Assembly: GCF_001262505.1 (NCBI RefSeq)
Contig: NZ_KQ410725.1
Location: forward strand, 300,651 to 364,650
Source: Shinella sp. SUS2
Lineage (GTDB): Bacteria; Pseudomonadota; Alphaproteobacteria; Rhizobiales; Rhizobiaceae
DNA length: 64,000 nt
Reading direction: 5' to 3'
Position numbers and translations under genes: made by a program. The notes under the pieces were generated by a model. It ran no database searches. It saw only the letters and a list, made by a program, of their open reading frames with translations, and was not told the DNA's origin. Shown piece by piece: positions 43,883 through 52,199 of the stretch; positions within the stretch are counted from its first letter, which is position 1, and each line of letters starts with the position of its first letter.

Positions 43883-44906
43883 GACCGCCTTTCTGGGTCT
43901 GCCGCAGCACCAGAGCAAAGACTGGCGTGCCGATCAGCGCCGTCAGGATACCGAGCGGGATTTCCGTCGATGTGACCGTACGCGCGACCGTGTCGATCGC
44001 GAGGAGATAGAGGGCACCGAGAAGGAGCGAGGCCGGCATCATGACACGATGATCCGGCCCGACCAGCAAACGCGCCATATGCGGCACGACCAGCCCGACC
44101 CAGCCGATGACCCCGCTGACGGCGACCTGCGCGGCGACGATGCACGAGACCAGAACGAGCACCAGCCAGCGCAGCGGCTCGACGGAAACACCGAGGGTGC
44201 GGGCGTCCTCATCGCCCATCGACAGGAGATTGATGCGCCAGCGAAGGCCGATGAGCAGCACACCGCCCAACACGACCGGCGCGGCAACCAGGAGAAGCTT
44301 GTCCCGGTTCGCGGTGGCAAAACTGCCGAGCAGCCAGAACACCATGGCCGGCAGCTTGTCCTCGGCATCGGCAAGGTATTGCAGCAGGCTGACGAGAGCG
44401 CTGAAGAAGCCGGTTATGACGACCCCGGCGAGAACCAGCGCGAGAATGTTGCGGCGGGCGACGATGCCGTTGAGGGCGTAGACGAGAACGAGGGCCGACA
44501 GCCCGAAGGCGAAGGCCGAGGCGAGGAGCCCATAACGCGGGAGGCTGAAGAGGATCGCGAGCGTCCCGCCGAAGGCAGCCCCCGAGGAGACGCCGACCAC
44601 TTGCGGCCCGACCAGCGGATTGCGGAACACGCCCTGCAGTGCCGCCCCGGACAGGGCAAGCCCCGCCCCCGCCAGCACGGCGAGGAGAATACGCGGCAAA
44701 CGCACCGTGAAGACGACATTCGCCTCCATCGGCGTGACGGGAACCTCCGGCGGGCTGATCGGCGCCAGCAGAATGGCGATCACACGCGCAAAGGGAATGT
44801 CGTAACGACCGATGCCGAGCGCGGCGATGGCGGCGACCACCAGCACGATCAGCAGCACTGCCACCGTTGCCCCGGCCGGCCGTCGCACAGCCGCCCCACC
44901 GCTCAT
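43872..44906 (-). CDS. FecCD-family ABC permease (pair 1)
   Basis: A 344-residue BtuC-type permease with about ten helices. Family segments are VRLPRILLAVLAGAGLALSG, FRNPLVGPQVVGVSSGAA, SGVIGWVGLVVPHMARLLVG and TEIPLGILTALIGTPVFALV. The ATG at 44906 overlaps the binding-protein stop (ATGA). With the TroA-like protein before it and the ATPase after it, it forms a complete class II importer, probably for molybdate or tungstate given Mop and MoeA nearby. Confidence 0.88.
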   Translation of the reverse strand: MSGGAAVRRPAGATVAVLLIVLVVAAIAALGIGRYDIPFARVIAILLAPISPPEVPVTPMEANVVFTVRLPRILLAVLAGAGLALSGAALQGVFRNPLVGPQVVGVSSGAAFGGTLAILFSLPRYGLLASAFAFGLSALVLVYALNGIVARRNILALVLAGVVITGFFSALVSLLQYLADAEDKLPAMVFWLLGSFATANRDKLLLVAAPVVLGGVLLIGLRWRINLLSMGDEDARTLGVSVEPLRWLVLVLVSCIVAAQVAVSGVIGWVGLVVPHMARLLVGPDHRVMMPASLLLGALYLLAIDTVARTVTSTEIPLGILTALIGTPVFALVLRQTQKGGHGL

Positions 44907-45961
44907 TGGCCGGCGCGATAATCGGTGCGGTAGAATTCCTTGTAGTAGGCGTCCGCTTCCTTCTGCATGTCGATATCCGCGAAACGTTCCGGATAGAGTT
45001 CCTTCGCCATCCAGAGTTCGCCGAGCGCCATGGCTTCCGGCATCGGATACCCCCACGCCTTGGCATATTGCGGCATCAGATAGATACGGCCGTTCCTGAC
45101 GGCGTCGATCGTCTGCCAGGAGGCCGCCGCCTTGATCTCGTCGACCACGGCCGGGTAGCGCTCCTGCACGAAGATGACGGAGGGGTTCCATTTCAACACA
45201 TCCTCCATCGTCACCTGCTTGAAGCCGGCGATCTCGTTGGCGACGTTGCGGGCGCCGGCGCGCTCCATCATCAGGCCGGTGTATTTGCCGCGGCCATAGG
45301 TCGAAAGTTCGGGGTTGGCCATGTAGACGGGGACACGCTTGTCCTCGGGAATGTCGGCAAGGCGCTCGGCAACAAGGGCACGGGTCTTCCTTGTGGCCGC
45401 GATCATCGCCTCGCCCTTCTCCTCGCGGTCGAGGATATCGGCAATCAGCCGCACGCCGGCCGCAAACCCTGCATCGATCGCCGCCGGCTCATCCGCGACA
45501 TCAGGGTTCATCTTGACGGCTTCTTCCGGCGGTACATCGAGCAGCGATATGGCGACGACGGCAAGCCCGGCCTCCTCGATCTGCTTGACCATGTCGGCCG
45601 GCGTGTAGTTCGTGACGAACACCACGTCGGGCTTCAGCGTCAGCAGCTCCTCGATGTTTACCTTGGTCAGGCCGCCCGGCATGGCAAGGTCGGGAAGGTT
45701 CGGCACCAGCCGCACGTACTTGGCGCCGAGCTGCTTCTTCCACTCGTCGAGCACGCCGACGACCTTGTCCATCGCATCGAGCTGCACGGCGATGTTGAGG
45801 GTCTGGTGCTGCAGGATGACGACGCGGTTCACCACGTCGGGAACGTGCACCTGCCGGCCGATCTGGTCGGTGACGACGCGATCCGCCCAGGCAGGCGCGG
45901 CGAAGAGAAGGCCGGCGATCGCGAGCGCGATCTTCGGGGCAGTGGCAAGACGTGCGAGCAT
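44903..45961 (-). CDS. BtuF/TroA-like periplasmic binding protein (pair 1)
   Basis: A 352-residue class III binding protein. The signal peptide is KIALAIAGLLFAAPAWA, with cleavage near residue 26. The fold opens with TDQIGRQVHVPDVVNRVVIL and has the long rigid helix typical of this class; KPDVVFVTNYTPADMV and KWNPSVIFVQERYP are the two lobes' signature strands. A ModE-like box lies 56 bases upstream. By context it binds molybdate or tungstate, but siderophore or cobalamin binding is possible from the fold alone. Confidence 0.86.
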   Translation of the reverse strand: MLARLATAPKIALAIAGLLFAAPAWADRVVTDQIGRQVHVPDVVNRVVILQHQTLNIAVQLDAMDKVVGVLDEWKKQLGAKYVRLVPNLPDLAMPGGLTKVNIEELLTLKPDVVFVTNYTPADMVKQIEEAGLAVVAISLLDVPPEEAVKMNPDVADEPAAIDAGFAAGVRLIADILDREEKGEAMIAATRKTRALVAERLADIPEDKRVPVYMANPELSTYGRGKYTGLMMERAGARNVANEIAGFKQVTMEDVLKWNPSVIFVQERYPAVVDEIKAAASWQTIDAVRNGRIYLMPQYAKAWGYPMPEAMALGELWMAKELYPERFADIDMQKEADAYYKEFYRTDYRAGQ

Positions 45962-46016
45962 GAAGGAATCCTCCGATCGGAAGCGAAGGGATAGCAGCTA
46001 TCCCCCGTCGGCAACA

Positions 46017-46042
46017 ACGTTATATTTTTAGAAATATTACGT
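46017..46042. promoter_or_regulatory. ModE-like Mo-box A
   Basis: CGTTATAT-N8-ATATTACG; the wider 26-bp inverted repeat has 9 of 10 arm positions matching. It lies between the divergent binding-protein (-) and Mop (+) genes. A second small palindrome, GGGATAG-CAG-CTATCCC, is next to it at 45988-46004. Confidence 0.65.
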
Positions 46043-46161
46043 GCGGCGTTTTTTGAGAAGCGCCGGCAAATCTGGAGGTGTTCTCCCGGTTTGCGTGGTA
46101 GTCACCGGGTAACGCGGCGTATTATGGCGCGCCGTCAAACACACGAGCACAGGAGAGCCCA

Positions 46162-46371
46162 ATGAAAATCAGCGCCCGCAACCGCCTCAAGGGCAAGATC
46201 ATCGAAGTGACGAAGGGTGCGACCACCGCCCATGTCCGTATCGAGGTCGCCGGCGGCGCCGTCGTCACCGCGTCGATCACCAACGAATCCGTCGACGAAC
46301 TGGGCCTTGCCGTCGGCGGCGAAGCCTATGCGGTCGTCAAGGCGTCCGACGTGATGGTCGCGGTCGACTAA
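46162..46371 (+). CDS. mop: Molbindin (Mop domain) protein
   Basis: A 69-residue single Mop/TOBE domain. It begins MKISARNRLKGKIIEVTKGA, then VRIEVAGGAVVTASITNESV, and ends YAVVKASDVMVAVD, all characteristic. Such proteins assemble into hexamers that bind molybdate or tungstate between subunits and act as intracellular stores. AGGAGAG lies 6 bases before the ATG. It is divergent from the importer binding protein, with Mo-box A between them, which firmly ties the island to molybdenum metabolism. Confidence 0.92.
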   Translation: MKISARNRLKGKIIEVTKGATTAHVRIEVAGGAVVTASITNESVDELGLAVGGEAYAVVKASDVMVAVD

Positions 46372-46387
46372 CATCCCGATTGAACAC

Positions 46388-46417
46388 CGCTTGCCGCGAC
46401 GACGCGCGCGGCAAGCG
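46388..46417. terminator. Bidirectional hairpin between mop and permease gene
   Basis: Eleven-base arms CGCTTGCCGCG and CGCGGCAAGCG around 8 bases, placed between the convergent mop (+) and permease (-) genes. A long T-run is lacking. Confidence 0.55.
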
Positions 46418-46422
46418 CCTCG

Positions 46423-47439
46423 TTACCAGCCCCGCTTTCCGGCGATCAGCAGCCACAGGAAAAAGGGCGCGCCGACGGTTGCCGTCAGGATACCGAGCGG
46501 CACCTCGATGTCCGCGATGGAGCGCGCCAGCATGTCGACGACGAGGAGATAGGCCGCGCCGAAGAGCATGGCGGCCGGCAGCAGGCGCCGGAAATCCGGC
46601 CCGACGAGCATGCGGGCGATATGCGGGATGACGAGGCCGATCCAGCCGATGATGCCGGTCACGGAGACCGTCGCGGCCGTCACCAGCGTCGCACCGGCGA
46701 TAAGGGCGATGCGCGTCTTCACCGTATCGATGCCCAGCGTGCGCGCCTCCTCCTCGCCGAGCGTCAGGATGTTCATCCGCCAGCGCAGCAGCAGCAGCGG
46801 CACGAGGCCGAGGACGACGGCGGGCAGGATGGAGAGCACGTCGAAGCGGGTGATCGCCGTCATGCTGCCGAGCAGCCAATAGGTGATGGCCGGGAGCTGG
46901 TCGTAGGGGTCGGCCAAGACCTTGATCAGCGAAATGCCGGCGCCGATCAGCGCTTGGATGGCGATGCCGGCAAGCACCAGCGTCAGCACCGGATCGCGCT
47001 CGCGCACCAGCGCGCCGATACCGGTGACGACAAACACCGCCATGAGCCCGCCGGCAAAAGCGGCGAGCTGGATGGCGAGCACAGGCAGGGAGAGGAAGAT
47101 GCCGAGTACCGCCCCGAGACTGGCGCCGACCGAGACGCCGAGCAGGTCCGGCGAGACGAGCGGATTGCGGAACAGGCCCTGATAGGTCGCGCCCGCCGCC
47201 GCCAGTCCCGCGCCGACGACGACGGCCGCCATGACGCGCGGCAGGCGCACGTTCCAGAGGACGGTGGCGAGCAGCGGATCTGTCGTCTCGCCCGTCACGA
47301 GCTGCCTGAGGGCGGTAAAAAGCGGCTGCGGCCCGTCGCCGTATTTGCCGACCATCATCGAGAGGGCCGCCAACCCAACGAGGCCGGCAAGACCGAGCAT
47401 CACGGCAAGCCGGCCCGGTGGGGCAGCGCGTAGCCGCAT
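46423..47439 (-). CDS. FecCD-family ABC permease (pair 2)
   Basis: A 338-residue BtuC-type permease resembling the pair 1 permease in layout: VRLPRVMAAVVVGAGLAAAG, FRNPLVSPDLLGVSVGAS, TGIIGWIGLVIPHIARMLVG and DIEVPLGILTATVGAPFF. It starts at the base next to the binding-protein stop (47440). No ATPase gene follows; the nearest is the one at 43091-43882, so the two permeases probably share it or use one encoded elsewhere. Confidence 0.87.
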   Translation of the reverse strand: MRLRAAPPGRLAVMLGLAGLVGLAALSMMVGKYGDGPQPLFTALRQLVTGETTDPLLATVLWNVRLPRVMAAVVVGAGLAAAGATYQGLFRNPLVSPDLLGVSVGASLGAVLGIFLSLPVLAIQLAAFAGGLMAVFVVTGIGALVRERDPVLTLVLAGIAIQALIGAGISLIKVLADPYDQLPAITYWLLGSMTAITRFDVLSILPAVVLGLVPLLLLRWRMNILTLGEEEARTLGIDTVKTRIALIAGATLVTAATVSVTGIIGWIGLVIPHIARMLVGPDFRRLLPAAMLFGAAYLLVVDMLARSIADIEVPLGILTATVGAPFFLWLLIAGKRGW

Positions 47440-48468
47440 CTACTTCGCCGCACCTTTCAGCAGCGTTGCAATCTGCTCGTCGCTGAGCTCCACCTGGTAG
47501 AACAGCTTGAAGAAGGTACGCACCTCCTCATCGAGCGCCGCGGGAAACGCGTCCGGATAGAGCGTGTGTTCCAGCCAGGCGATGCCGATCAGGCGATTGA
47601 TGCCGGGCGGCGAATCGATCCAGCCGAAGGGTAGCGTCGGCGTTGCATGGATGCGGCCGGCCTTCACCGCCTCCAGCCCCGCCCAGAGCGGGTCGTCCTT
47701 CAGGGTTTTCGCAAATTTCGGCAAGGCGGCGAGAATGACGTCCGGCTTCCAGGATAGGATCTGTTCCAGCGAGACCTGGGTGAGGCCGCCCTTGCCCGCA
47801 GCCGCCGCGACATTGCGGGCGCCGACCGCTTCGAGGATCTCCATGTTGATCGAGCCGGCAAGGCCCGTCTCCAGCCCTTCCGCGCCGCGGCCGTAGTAGA
47901 CGGCGGGGCGCTTGTCCTCAGGAATGTCGGCAAGACCCTTTTCCAGCGCGGCCAGCCTCTCATCGGCATAGGCGGCAAGCGTCTCCGCCCGCGCCGCGAC
48001 GCCGAGTATCGCCCCGGTCTCGCGCAGCATCGCGCCGGTTCGGGCAAAGGCACCGTCGACAAGCACATAGGGTATGCCGGTCTGCGCCTGCACCTTGTCG
48101 GCAAGCGAGGCATAGGTCGGGTTCACCGTGCCGACATCGATGATGATGTCAGGCTTTGCCGCCAGCACCGCCTCGATATTGGCCGTGCCACCCTTGCCGG
48201 TGAGCTGGCCGAACGTGGGAAGGTCCCGGGTCGCCGGCAGCAGAAAGACCTTTTCCTCCGCCTTCGGCTCGCGCACCCAGCCGGCGAGCTTTTCCGGCGC
48301 CAGCACATAGACCAGCACCGAGGCCGGTGGGCCTGCGGCGAGCACCCGCTCCACCTTGTCGGGAATGTCCACGACGCGCCCGGCCGCATCGGTGATCGAA
48401 CGCGCCGCAGCGGGCAAGGCCGAGAGGAACAGGGCAAAAAGAACGACAAGGCAGCGCAAGGCCGGCAT
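47440..48468 (-). CDS. BtuF/TroA-like periplasmic binding protein (pair 2)
   Basis: A 342-residue binding protein. The signal peptide is CLVVLFALFLSALPAAA, with cleavage around residue 22. The mature start SITDAAGRVVDIPDKVERVL, then KPDIIIDVGTVNPTYAS and a tail TFFKLFYQVELSDEQIATLL follow the pattern of the iron/molybdate class. GGGAG lies upstream of the ATG, and a Mo-box abuts that site. It is diverged from the pair 1 protein and so may have a different ligand preference, for example tungstate versus molybdate. Confidence 0.85.
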   Translation of the reverse strand: MPALRCLVVLFALFLSALPAAARSITDAAGRVVDIPDKVERVLAAGPPASVLVYVLAPEKLAGWVREPKAEEKVFLLPATRDLPTFGQLTGKGGTANIEAVLAAKPDIIIDVGTVNPTYASLADKVQAQTGIPYVLVDGAFARTGAMLRETGAILGVAARAETLAAYADERLAALEKGLADIPEDKRPAVYYGRGAEGLETGLAGSINMEILEAVGARNVAAAAGKGGLTQVSLEQILSWKPDVILAALPKFAKTLKDDPLWAGLEAVKAGRIHATPTLPFGWIDSPPGINRLIGIAWLEHTLYPDAFPAALDEEVRTFFKLFYQVELSDEQIATLLKGAAK

Positions 48469-48480
48469 GAATCTCTCCCA

Positions 48481-48505
48481 CGATATATTTTGAGGGATAT
48501 ATCCG
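48481..48505. promoter_or_regulatory. ModE-like Mo-box B
   Basis: CGATATAT-N8-ATATATCCG, 12 bases upstream of the pair 2 binding-protein start and next to its ribosome-binding site. It has the same half-site spacing as boxes A, C and D; the right arm has one extra base before CG. Confidence 0.5.
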
Positions 48506-48542
48506 TGCTTTGCATCGACATGGCAACAGGCAGGAGCGCCGA

Positions 48543-49775
48543 TCAGCCGGGAAATCCCTGCCAGACCGGCAGCGTGTCGACATTCTCCCCCGCGTCGATC
48601 ATCCCCTCCCCGGGTTCGAGAACAATCATGACATCCGCAAGCGCGAGATGGCGCAAGCTTGCGGATCCGCCATAGGGTAGCGGCTCCACGGCCGTTGCGC
48701 GGCTCCTGGAATCGAGCCGGAGCCGCCCCAAATGCACCTCGATCCGCCCGGCGGATCTTGCGAGCGGGCGATCGACCGGCAGGCGCAGGACGCTGGCATT
48801 TAACGGCCGCCCCTCCAGCCGCGCGAGAACCGCCCGGCCGAGAAGTGCGAAGCCGACAGCCGCAGCCAGCGGGTTTCCCGGCAGGAGCAGGATCGGGCAG
48901 TCATCGATATCGCCGAAGCCGACCGGCTTGCCCGGCCGCATGTCCAGCTTCCAGAACTCGAGGAAGCCGCGACGGGAAACAACCCTCGCCAGATGATCGG
49001 CAAAGCCGACGGACGCGCCGCCTGACGAGATCAGAAGGTCGTGATCCGCCGCCGCCTCGACGAGACGTTCAAGGATCACCTCCGGATCGTCATGCGCCAT
49101 GCCGAGATCCGTCACCGCGGCGCCGGCTGCAAGCAGCATATGCGACAGCATCGGACGATTGCTGTCAAAAACCTGGCCAGCCGCCAGCGAACCGGGACTG
49201 TCCACCAGTTCGTCACCGGTGGACAGCAGCGCCACCTTCGGCCGCGGCGCCACCAGCACGGAGCGTAGACCGAGGGCAGCAAGCAGCGCCATCTGGCCGG
49301 GGCCGATGCGTGCACCCGCCTCAAGCAGAGTATCACCCCGCGAAACGTCCTCGCCGACGCGGCGGATATGCGGCTTGGTTCCGTCCCGGACACGAAGGCG
49401 CACCTCGCCACCCTTGATCTCCGCAGCCTCCTGCACGACGATGCGGTCGGCGCCGGGCGGAACCGGCGCACCCGTCATGATGCGCACCGCCTCGCCGGGG
49501 CACAGCGCCGGCACGACAATCTGGCCCGCGGTGATCGTCTGCACGATCCTGAGAACCGCAGTTCCGTCCGGGCCAATATCGGACGAGCGGATGGCAAAAC
49601 CGTCCATCGCGGCATTATCGAAGCGCGGCAGGCAGGTGGATGCGACGATATCCTCGGCAAGGACATGGCCGAAGGCTGCGGAGAGCGCCATGCGCACCGG
49701 CGGAAGCGGTGTTTCGATGTAGCCGGCTATGAAAGCCAGCGCATCCCGGAGCGATTTCGGCACCTCCTCGTTCAT
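48543..49775 (-). CDS. moeA: Molybdopterin molybdenumtransferase
   Basis: A 410-residue MoeA-type protein. DNAAMDGFAIR, RIMTGAPVPPGAD and VRRVGED-like segments (here IRRVGEDVSRGD) lie in the N-terminal domains. KVALLSTGDELV, ISSGGASVGFADH and MRPGKPVGFG are in the MoeA/MogA domain, and LPGNPLAAAVGF precedes the C-terminal beta domain. It inserts molybdate into adenylylated molybdopterin. It starts 15 bases after the GGCT-like gene, with which it is probably cotranscribed. It may be a second MoeA dedicated to this system, since core moeA usually lies elsewhere; that is inference. Confidence 0.88.
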   Translation of the reverse strand: MNEEVPKSLRDALAFIAGYIETPLPPVRMALSAAFGHVLAEDIVASTCLPRFDNAAMDGFAIRSSDIGPDGTAVLRIVQTITAGQIVVPALCPGEAVRIMTGAPVPPGADRIVVQEAAEIKGGEVRLRVRDGTKPHIRRVGEDVSRGDTLLEAGARIGPGQMALLAALGLRSVLVAPRPKVALLSTGDELVDSPGSLAAGQVFDSNRPMLSHMLLAAGAAVTDLGMAHDDPEVILERLVEAAADHDLLISSGGASVGFADHLARVVSRRGFLEFWKLDMRPGKPVGFGDIDDCPILLLPGNPLAAAVGFALLGRAVLARLEGRPLNASVLRLPVDRPLARSAGRIEVHLGRLRLDSRSRATAVEPLPYGGSASLRHLALADVMIVLEPGEGMIDAGENVDTLPVWQGFPG

Positions 49776-49790
49776 CGCCGCGCCCGTCCC

Positions 49791-50138
49791 CTATGCCTTG
49801 ACGTAGACGAAAGCGTGCCGGCCCGATTTCAGGAAGACCTGGACCCGCTTGTAATCCGAGACTTCATAGGCGTCCGCCGCGGCGAGTTCCTTTGCGGTGA
49901 TGCGGAGGACCTTGCCCGGCACCTCGTCCTCCGCCTTCTCCGAGGGAACGACGATCAGATGAAAGCGCTCGCCGCTCTTGCGCAACACCTCCGGATCGGT
50001 GATCTCGACCTTGTCCGTGCGATAGCCCGTCATCGCATCGTCCTCGCCATCCAGCAGGCGGCCGAAGGACGAGAGCTGAACGCTTGCCAACCGGAGCGTG
50101 CCGTAGGAAAACAAGAGGATATCGGCGGGTTCGGTCAT
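49791..50138 (-). CDS. Gamma-glutamylcyclotransferase-like (AIG2) protein
   Basis: A 115-residue protein with the family signature ILLFSYGTLRL at the N-terminus and the catalytic-type Glu in AADAYEVSDY. A short beta-barrel fold ends in HAFVYVKA. Related proteins cleave gamma-glutamyl or act as butirosin-type cyclotransferases, but many are uncharacterised. It is the first gene before moeA, downstream of Mo-box C, so it may belong to the molybdenum regulon without an obvious biochemical link. Confidence 0.82.
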   Translation of the reverse strand: MTEPADILLFSYGTLRLASVQLSSFGRLLDGEDDAMTGYRTDKVEITDPEVLRKSGERFHLIVVPSEKAEDEVPGKVLRITAKELAAADAYEVSDYKRVQVFLKSGRHAFVYVKA

Positions 50139-50225
50139 TCAAGGGTCCTTTGCACGGCAGGGCGTTCCGGGCGCCGGAAGCGTCCTTCCGTCGACAAGAC
50201 GGCCACCTCCGGCCCTCCGGCGGCA

Positions 50226-50249
50226 CGATGTATTTTCAAAGATATAGCG
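50226..50249. promoter_or_regulatory. ModE-like Mo-box C
   Basis: CGATGTAT-N8-ATATAGCG, 6 of 8 arm positions symmetric, located in the promoter shared by the GGCT-like/moeA unit (-) and the bestrophin-family gene (+). Confidence 0.45.
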
Positions 50250-50308
50250 ACGGCCATGCTTCTACAAACCGAATCCTCTCTCCATAGCCGAACGGACGAT
50301 CGCCGCCC

Positions 50309-51205
50309 ATGATCATTCGCCCTCGCCCCAGCCTGCTCATGCTGTTCTTCGTTCTGAAGGGGTCGGTGATCCTGCGCACATGGCCGCAGCTCGCCGCAGT
50401 CGGCGTGCTCTCCGCCGCCGTCGTCACCGCACACCGCTATGCGCCAAACCTCGTTCCCGGCGTCAATCCTGCGCCCCTGACACTGATCGGCATCGCCCTC
50501 TCCATTTTCCTCAGCTTTCGCAACAGCGCCTGCTACGATCGCTGGTGGGAAGCACGCAAGCTCTGGGGGCAGATCCTTCACACCGCCCGCGATATCGCGC
50601 GGCAGACGGTCGTGCTCGACGACGGCTCCGGCACACCGTCGCAGGAGCGGCGGGAGATCCTCGCCGCGATCATCGCCTTCGGCCACGCTGCCGTCCGGCA
50701 ACTGCGCCGGGAAACGACCAGCCAGGCGACAGGCGAGGCCGCGCTGCCCGCCCATCCGGCGGACGCGATCCTGCACAGCGTGGCGGCATTGATCGGCCGC
50801 ATGCTGCGCCAGAACCGCCTCGCGCCCGTCGAGGCCCTTGCCCTCAACGAAAGCCTCGGGCGACTGACGCAGGCGCTGGTCGGTTGCGAACGCCTCGCCA
50901 ACACGCCTCTGCCCTTCGCCTATACCCTGCTCCTGCACCGCACCGCCTATCTCTTCTGCTTCATCCTGCCCTTCGGTTTCGCCGACATGCTGGGCTGGGC
51001 GACGCCGCTCGCCGTCATGCTCGTCGCCTATACGTTCTTCGGCCTCGATGCGCTCGGCGAGGAACTGGAAGAGCCTTTTGGCCTGATGCCGAACGACCTG
51101 CCGATCTCGGCCTATGCCACGACGATCGAAACCCATCTGCGCTCCGCACTCGGCGAAACCGACCTGCCGCCCATGCCCGTCCCGGTCGACTACGTCCTCA
51201 CCTGA
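50309..51205 (+). CDS. Bestrophin-family anion channel
   Basis: A 298-residue membrane protein of the bestrophin/UPF0187 family. The hallmark RNSACYDRWWEARKLWG is at residues 71-87, and TPLAVMLVAYTFFGLDALGEELEEPFG and NDLPISAYATTIE close the C-terminal half. Four hydrophobic segments are visible. Bacterial members form pentameric ion channels. It stands between two ModE-like boxes and next to moeA, so an oxyanion role is suggested by context only. No clear ribosome-binding site precedes the ATG. Confidence 0.87.
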   Translation: MIIRPRPSLLMLFFVLKGSVILRTWPQLAAVGVLSAAVVTAHRYAPNLVPGVNPAPLTLIGIALSIFLSFRNSACYDRWWEARKLWGQILHTARDIARQTVVLDDGSGTPSQERREILAAIIAFGHAAVRQLRRETTSQATGEAALPAHPADAILHSVAALIGRMLRQNRLAPVEALALNESLGRLTQALVGCERLANTPLPFAYTLLLHRTAYLFCFILPFGFADMLGWATPLAVMLVAYTFFGLDALGEELEEPFGLMPNDLPISAYATTIETHLRSALGETDLPPMPVPVDYVLT

Positions 51206-51262
51206 GGCCAGGCGCTCCCGGTTCGCGAGGCGATCGGGCAGAGACGCGCAACGCGCCCTCTT

Positions 51263-51298
51263 CCCTATCGTTATATTTCGTGAAATATAACGATAGGG
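51263..51298. promoter_or_regulatory. ModE-like Mo-box D, perfect 36-bp palindrome
   Basis: Seventeen-base perfectly complementary arms around a 2-base centre, containing CGTTATAT-N8-ATATAACG at 51269-51292. It is the best of the four boxes and lies 77 bases upstream of the Nudix start. It also follows the bestrophin-family gene, where it could form an RNA hairpin. Confidence 0.72.
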
Positions 51299-51375
51299 AT
51301 AATCCACGGGGCGGCGCCTTTAAGCGGCGAAACACCGGCCGAAGGGTCCCCTGATGAAAGAGGCCGACGGATACC

Positions 51376-51855
51376 ATGCAGGAAGAAATTCGCATCGCTG
51401 TCGCCCTCGTCGTTCGCGAAAACGGCGAGACGCTCCTGCTGCGCAAGCGCGGCATGCCCCTGTTCATGCAGGCGGGCGGCACCATACGGGATGGGGAAGC
51501 GCCCAAGGCGGCCCTAGCCCGCCGGCTGCATGCGGAGCTCGGCCTTGTCATCCCGCCCTCGCGGATGGCACCCTTCGGCTGCTTCGAAGCCGAGGCGGCC
51601 GATGCGCCGGACCACCTCATCATCGCCTATGTGTTTCTGGTCAGGTTGCAGGATGAAACGGTCGCACCGACGACGGAGATCGACGAGGCGATATGGACCC
51701 CGGTCCAGGACACCCCCGCCCTGCCGCTCGCCCCGCTGACGCGCAACTACATCCTGACCCTCTATTGGCAGATGCAGTTTGGCACCGACCTCCCGGAGAG
51801 GTTCGACCCAAAACCGATCCCCGCCCAGACCCGCGCCGGCCAGCAATACGCCTGA
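51376..51855 (+). CDS. Nudix-fold protein with degenerate Nudix box
   Basis: A 159-residue Nudix-domain protein. The Nudix box at residues 35-57 begins GTIRDGEAPKAALARRLHAE; where REUXEE is expected it reads RRLHAE, so two metal-binding Glu residues are lost. The rest of the fold is intact (IAVALVVRENGETLLLRKRG, IIAYVFLVRLQ). It may bind a nucleotide or pterin derivative without hydrolysing it, or act with altered metal use. It is the gene immediately downstream of Mo-box D. The ribosome-binding site is weak (GAGG 12 bases away). Confidence 0.8.
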   Translation: MQEEIRIAVALVVRENGETLLLRKRGMPLFMQAGGTIRDGEAPKAALARRLHAELGLVIPPSRMAPFGCFEAEAADAPDHLIIAYVFLVRLQDETVAPTTEIDEAIWTPVQDTPALPLAPLTRNYILTLYWQMQFGTDLPERFDPKPIPAQTRAGQQYA

Positions 51856-51983
51856 AAAGGACGCAGCAGAACAGGCCCAGCCAACACCTTCAGCAGCGAG
51901 CACCTGCACGGCAGAAAACGTCCCGGACCAGCGGAGAGGCCCCTAGGGCCTAGTTTATGTTTTACAGGAAGAAATCAGCGCAA

Positions 51984-52006
51984 CCATTTCTCTCTTAAGA
52001 GAAAAA

Positions 52007-52009
<3 letters not shown>
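51984..52009. other. Inverted repeat at tRNA 3' end
   Basis: Thirteen-base arms (12 matching) centred on CTTAAG, overlapping the CCA end of tRNA-Lys. There is no T-run after it on the - strand, so it may be a processing signal rather than a terminator. Confidence 0.35.
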
Positions 52010-52082
<73 letters not shown>

Positions 52083-52199
52083 ACTTGACCGCTCCAGCGG
52101 TCTGACCGGGCGTATAAAGGCGTTCGCGGAGCTTGTCTATAGCCATCCCGAAAAAAGATGCGTCTGCGGATAAATTTCTTCCGCACCGCAAAATATCCG

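Noticed and set aside
45988..46042. Molybdenum cofactor riboswitch upstream of the importer
   Set aside because: The symmetric elements are DNA palindromes with ModE-type half-sites; the multi-helix structure of a Moco riboswitch was not seen.
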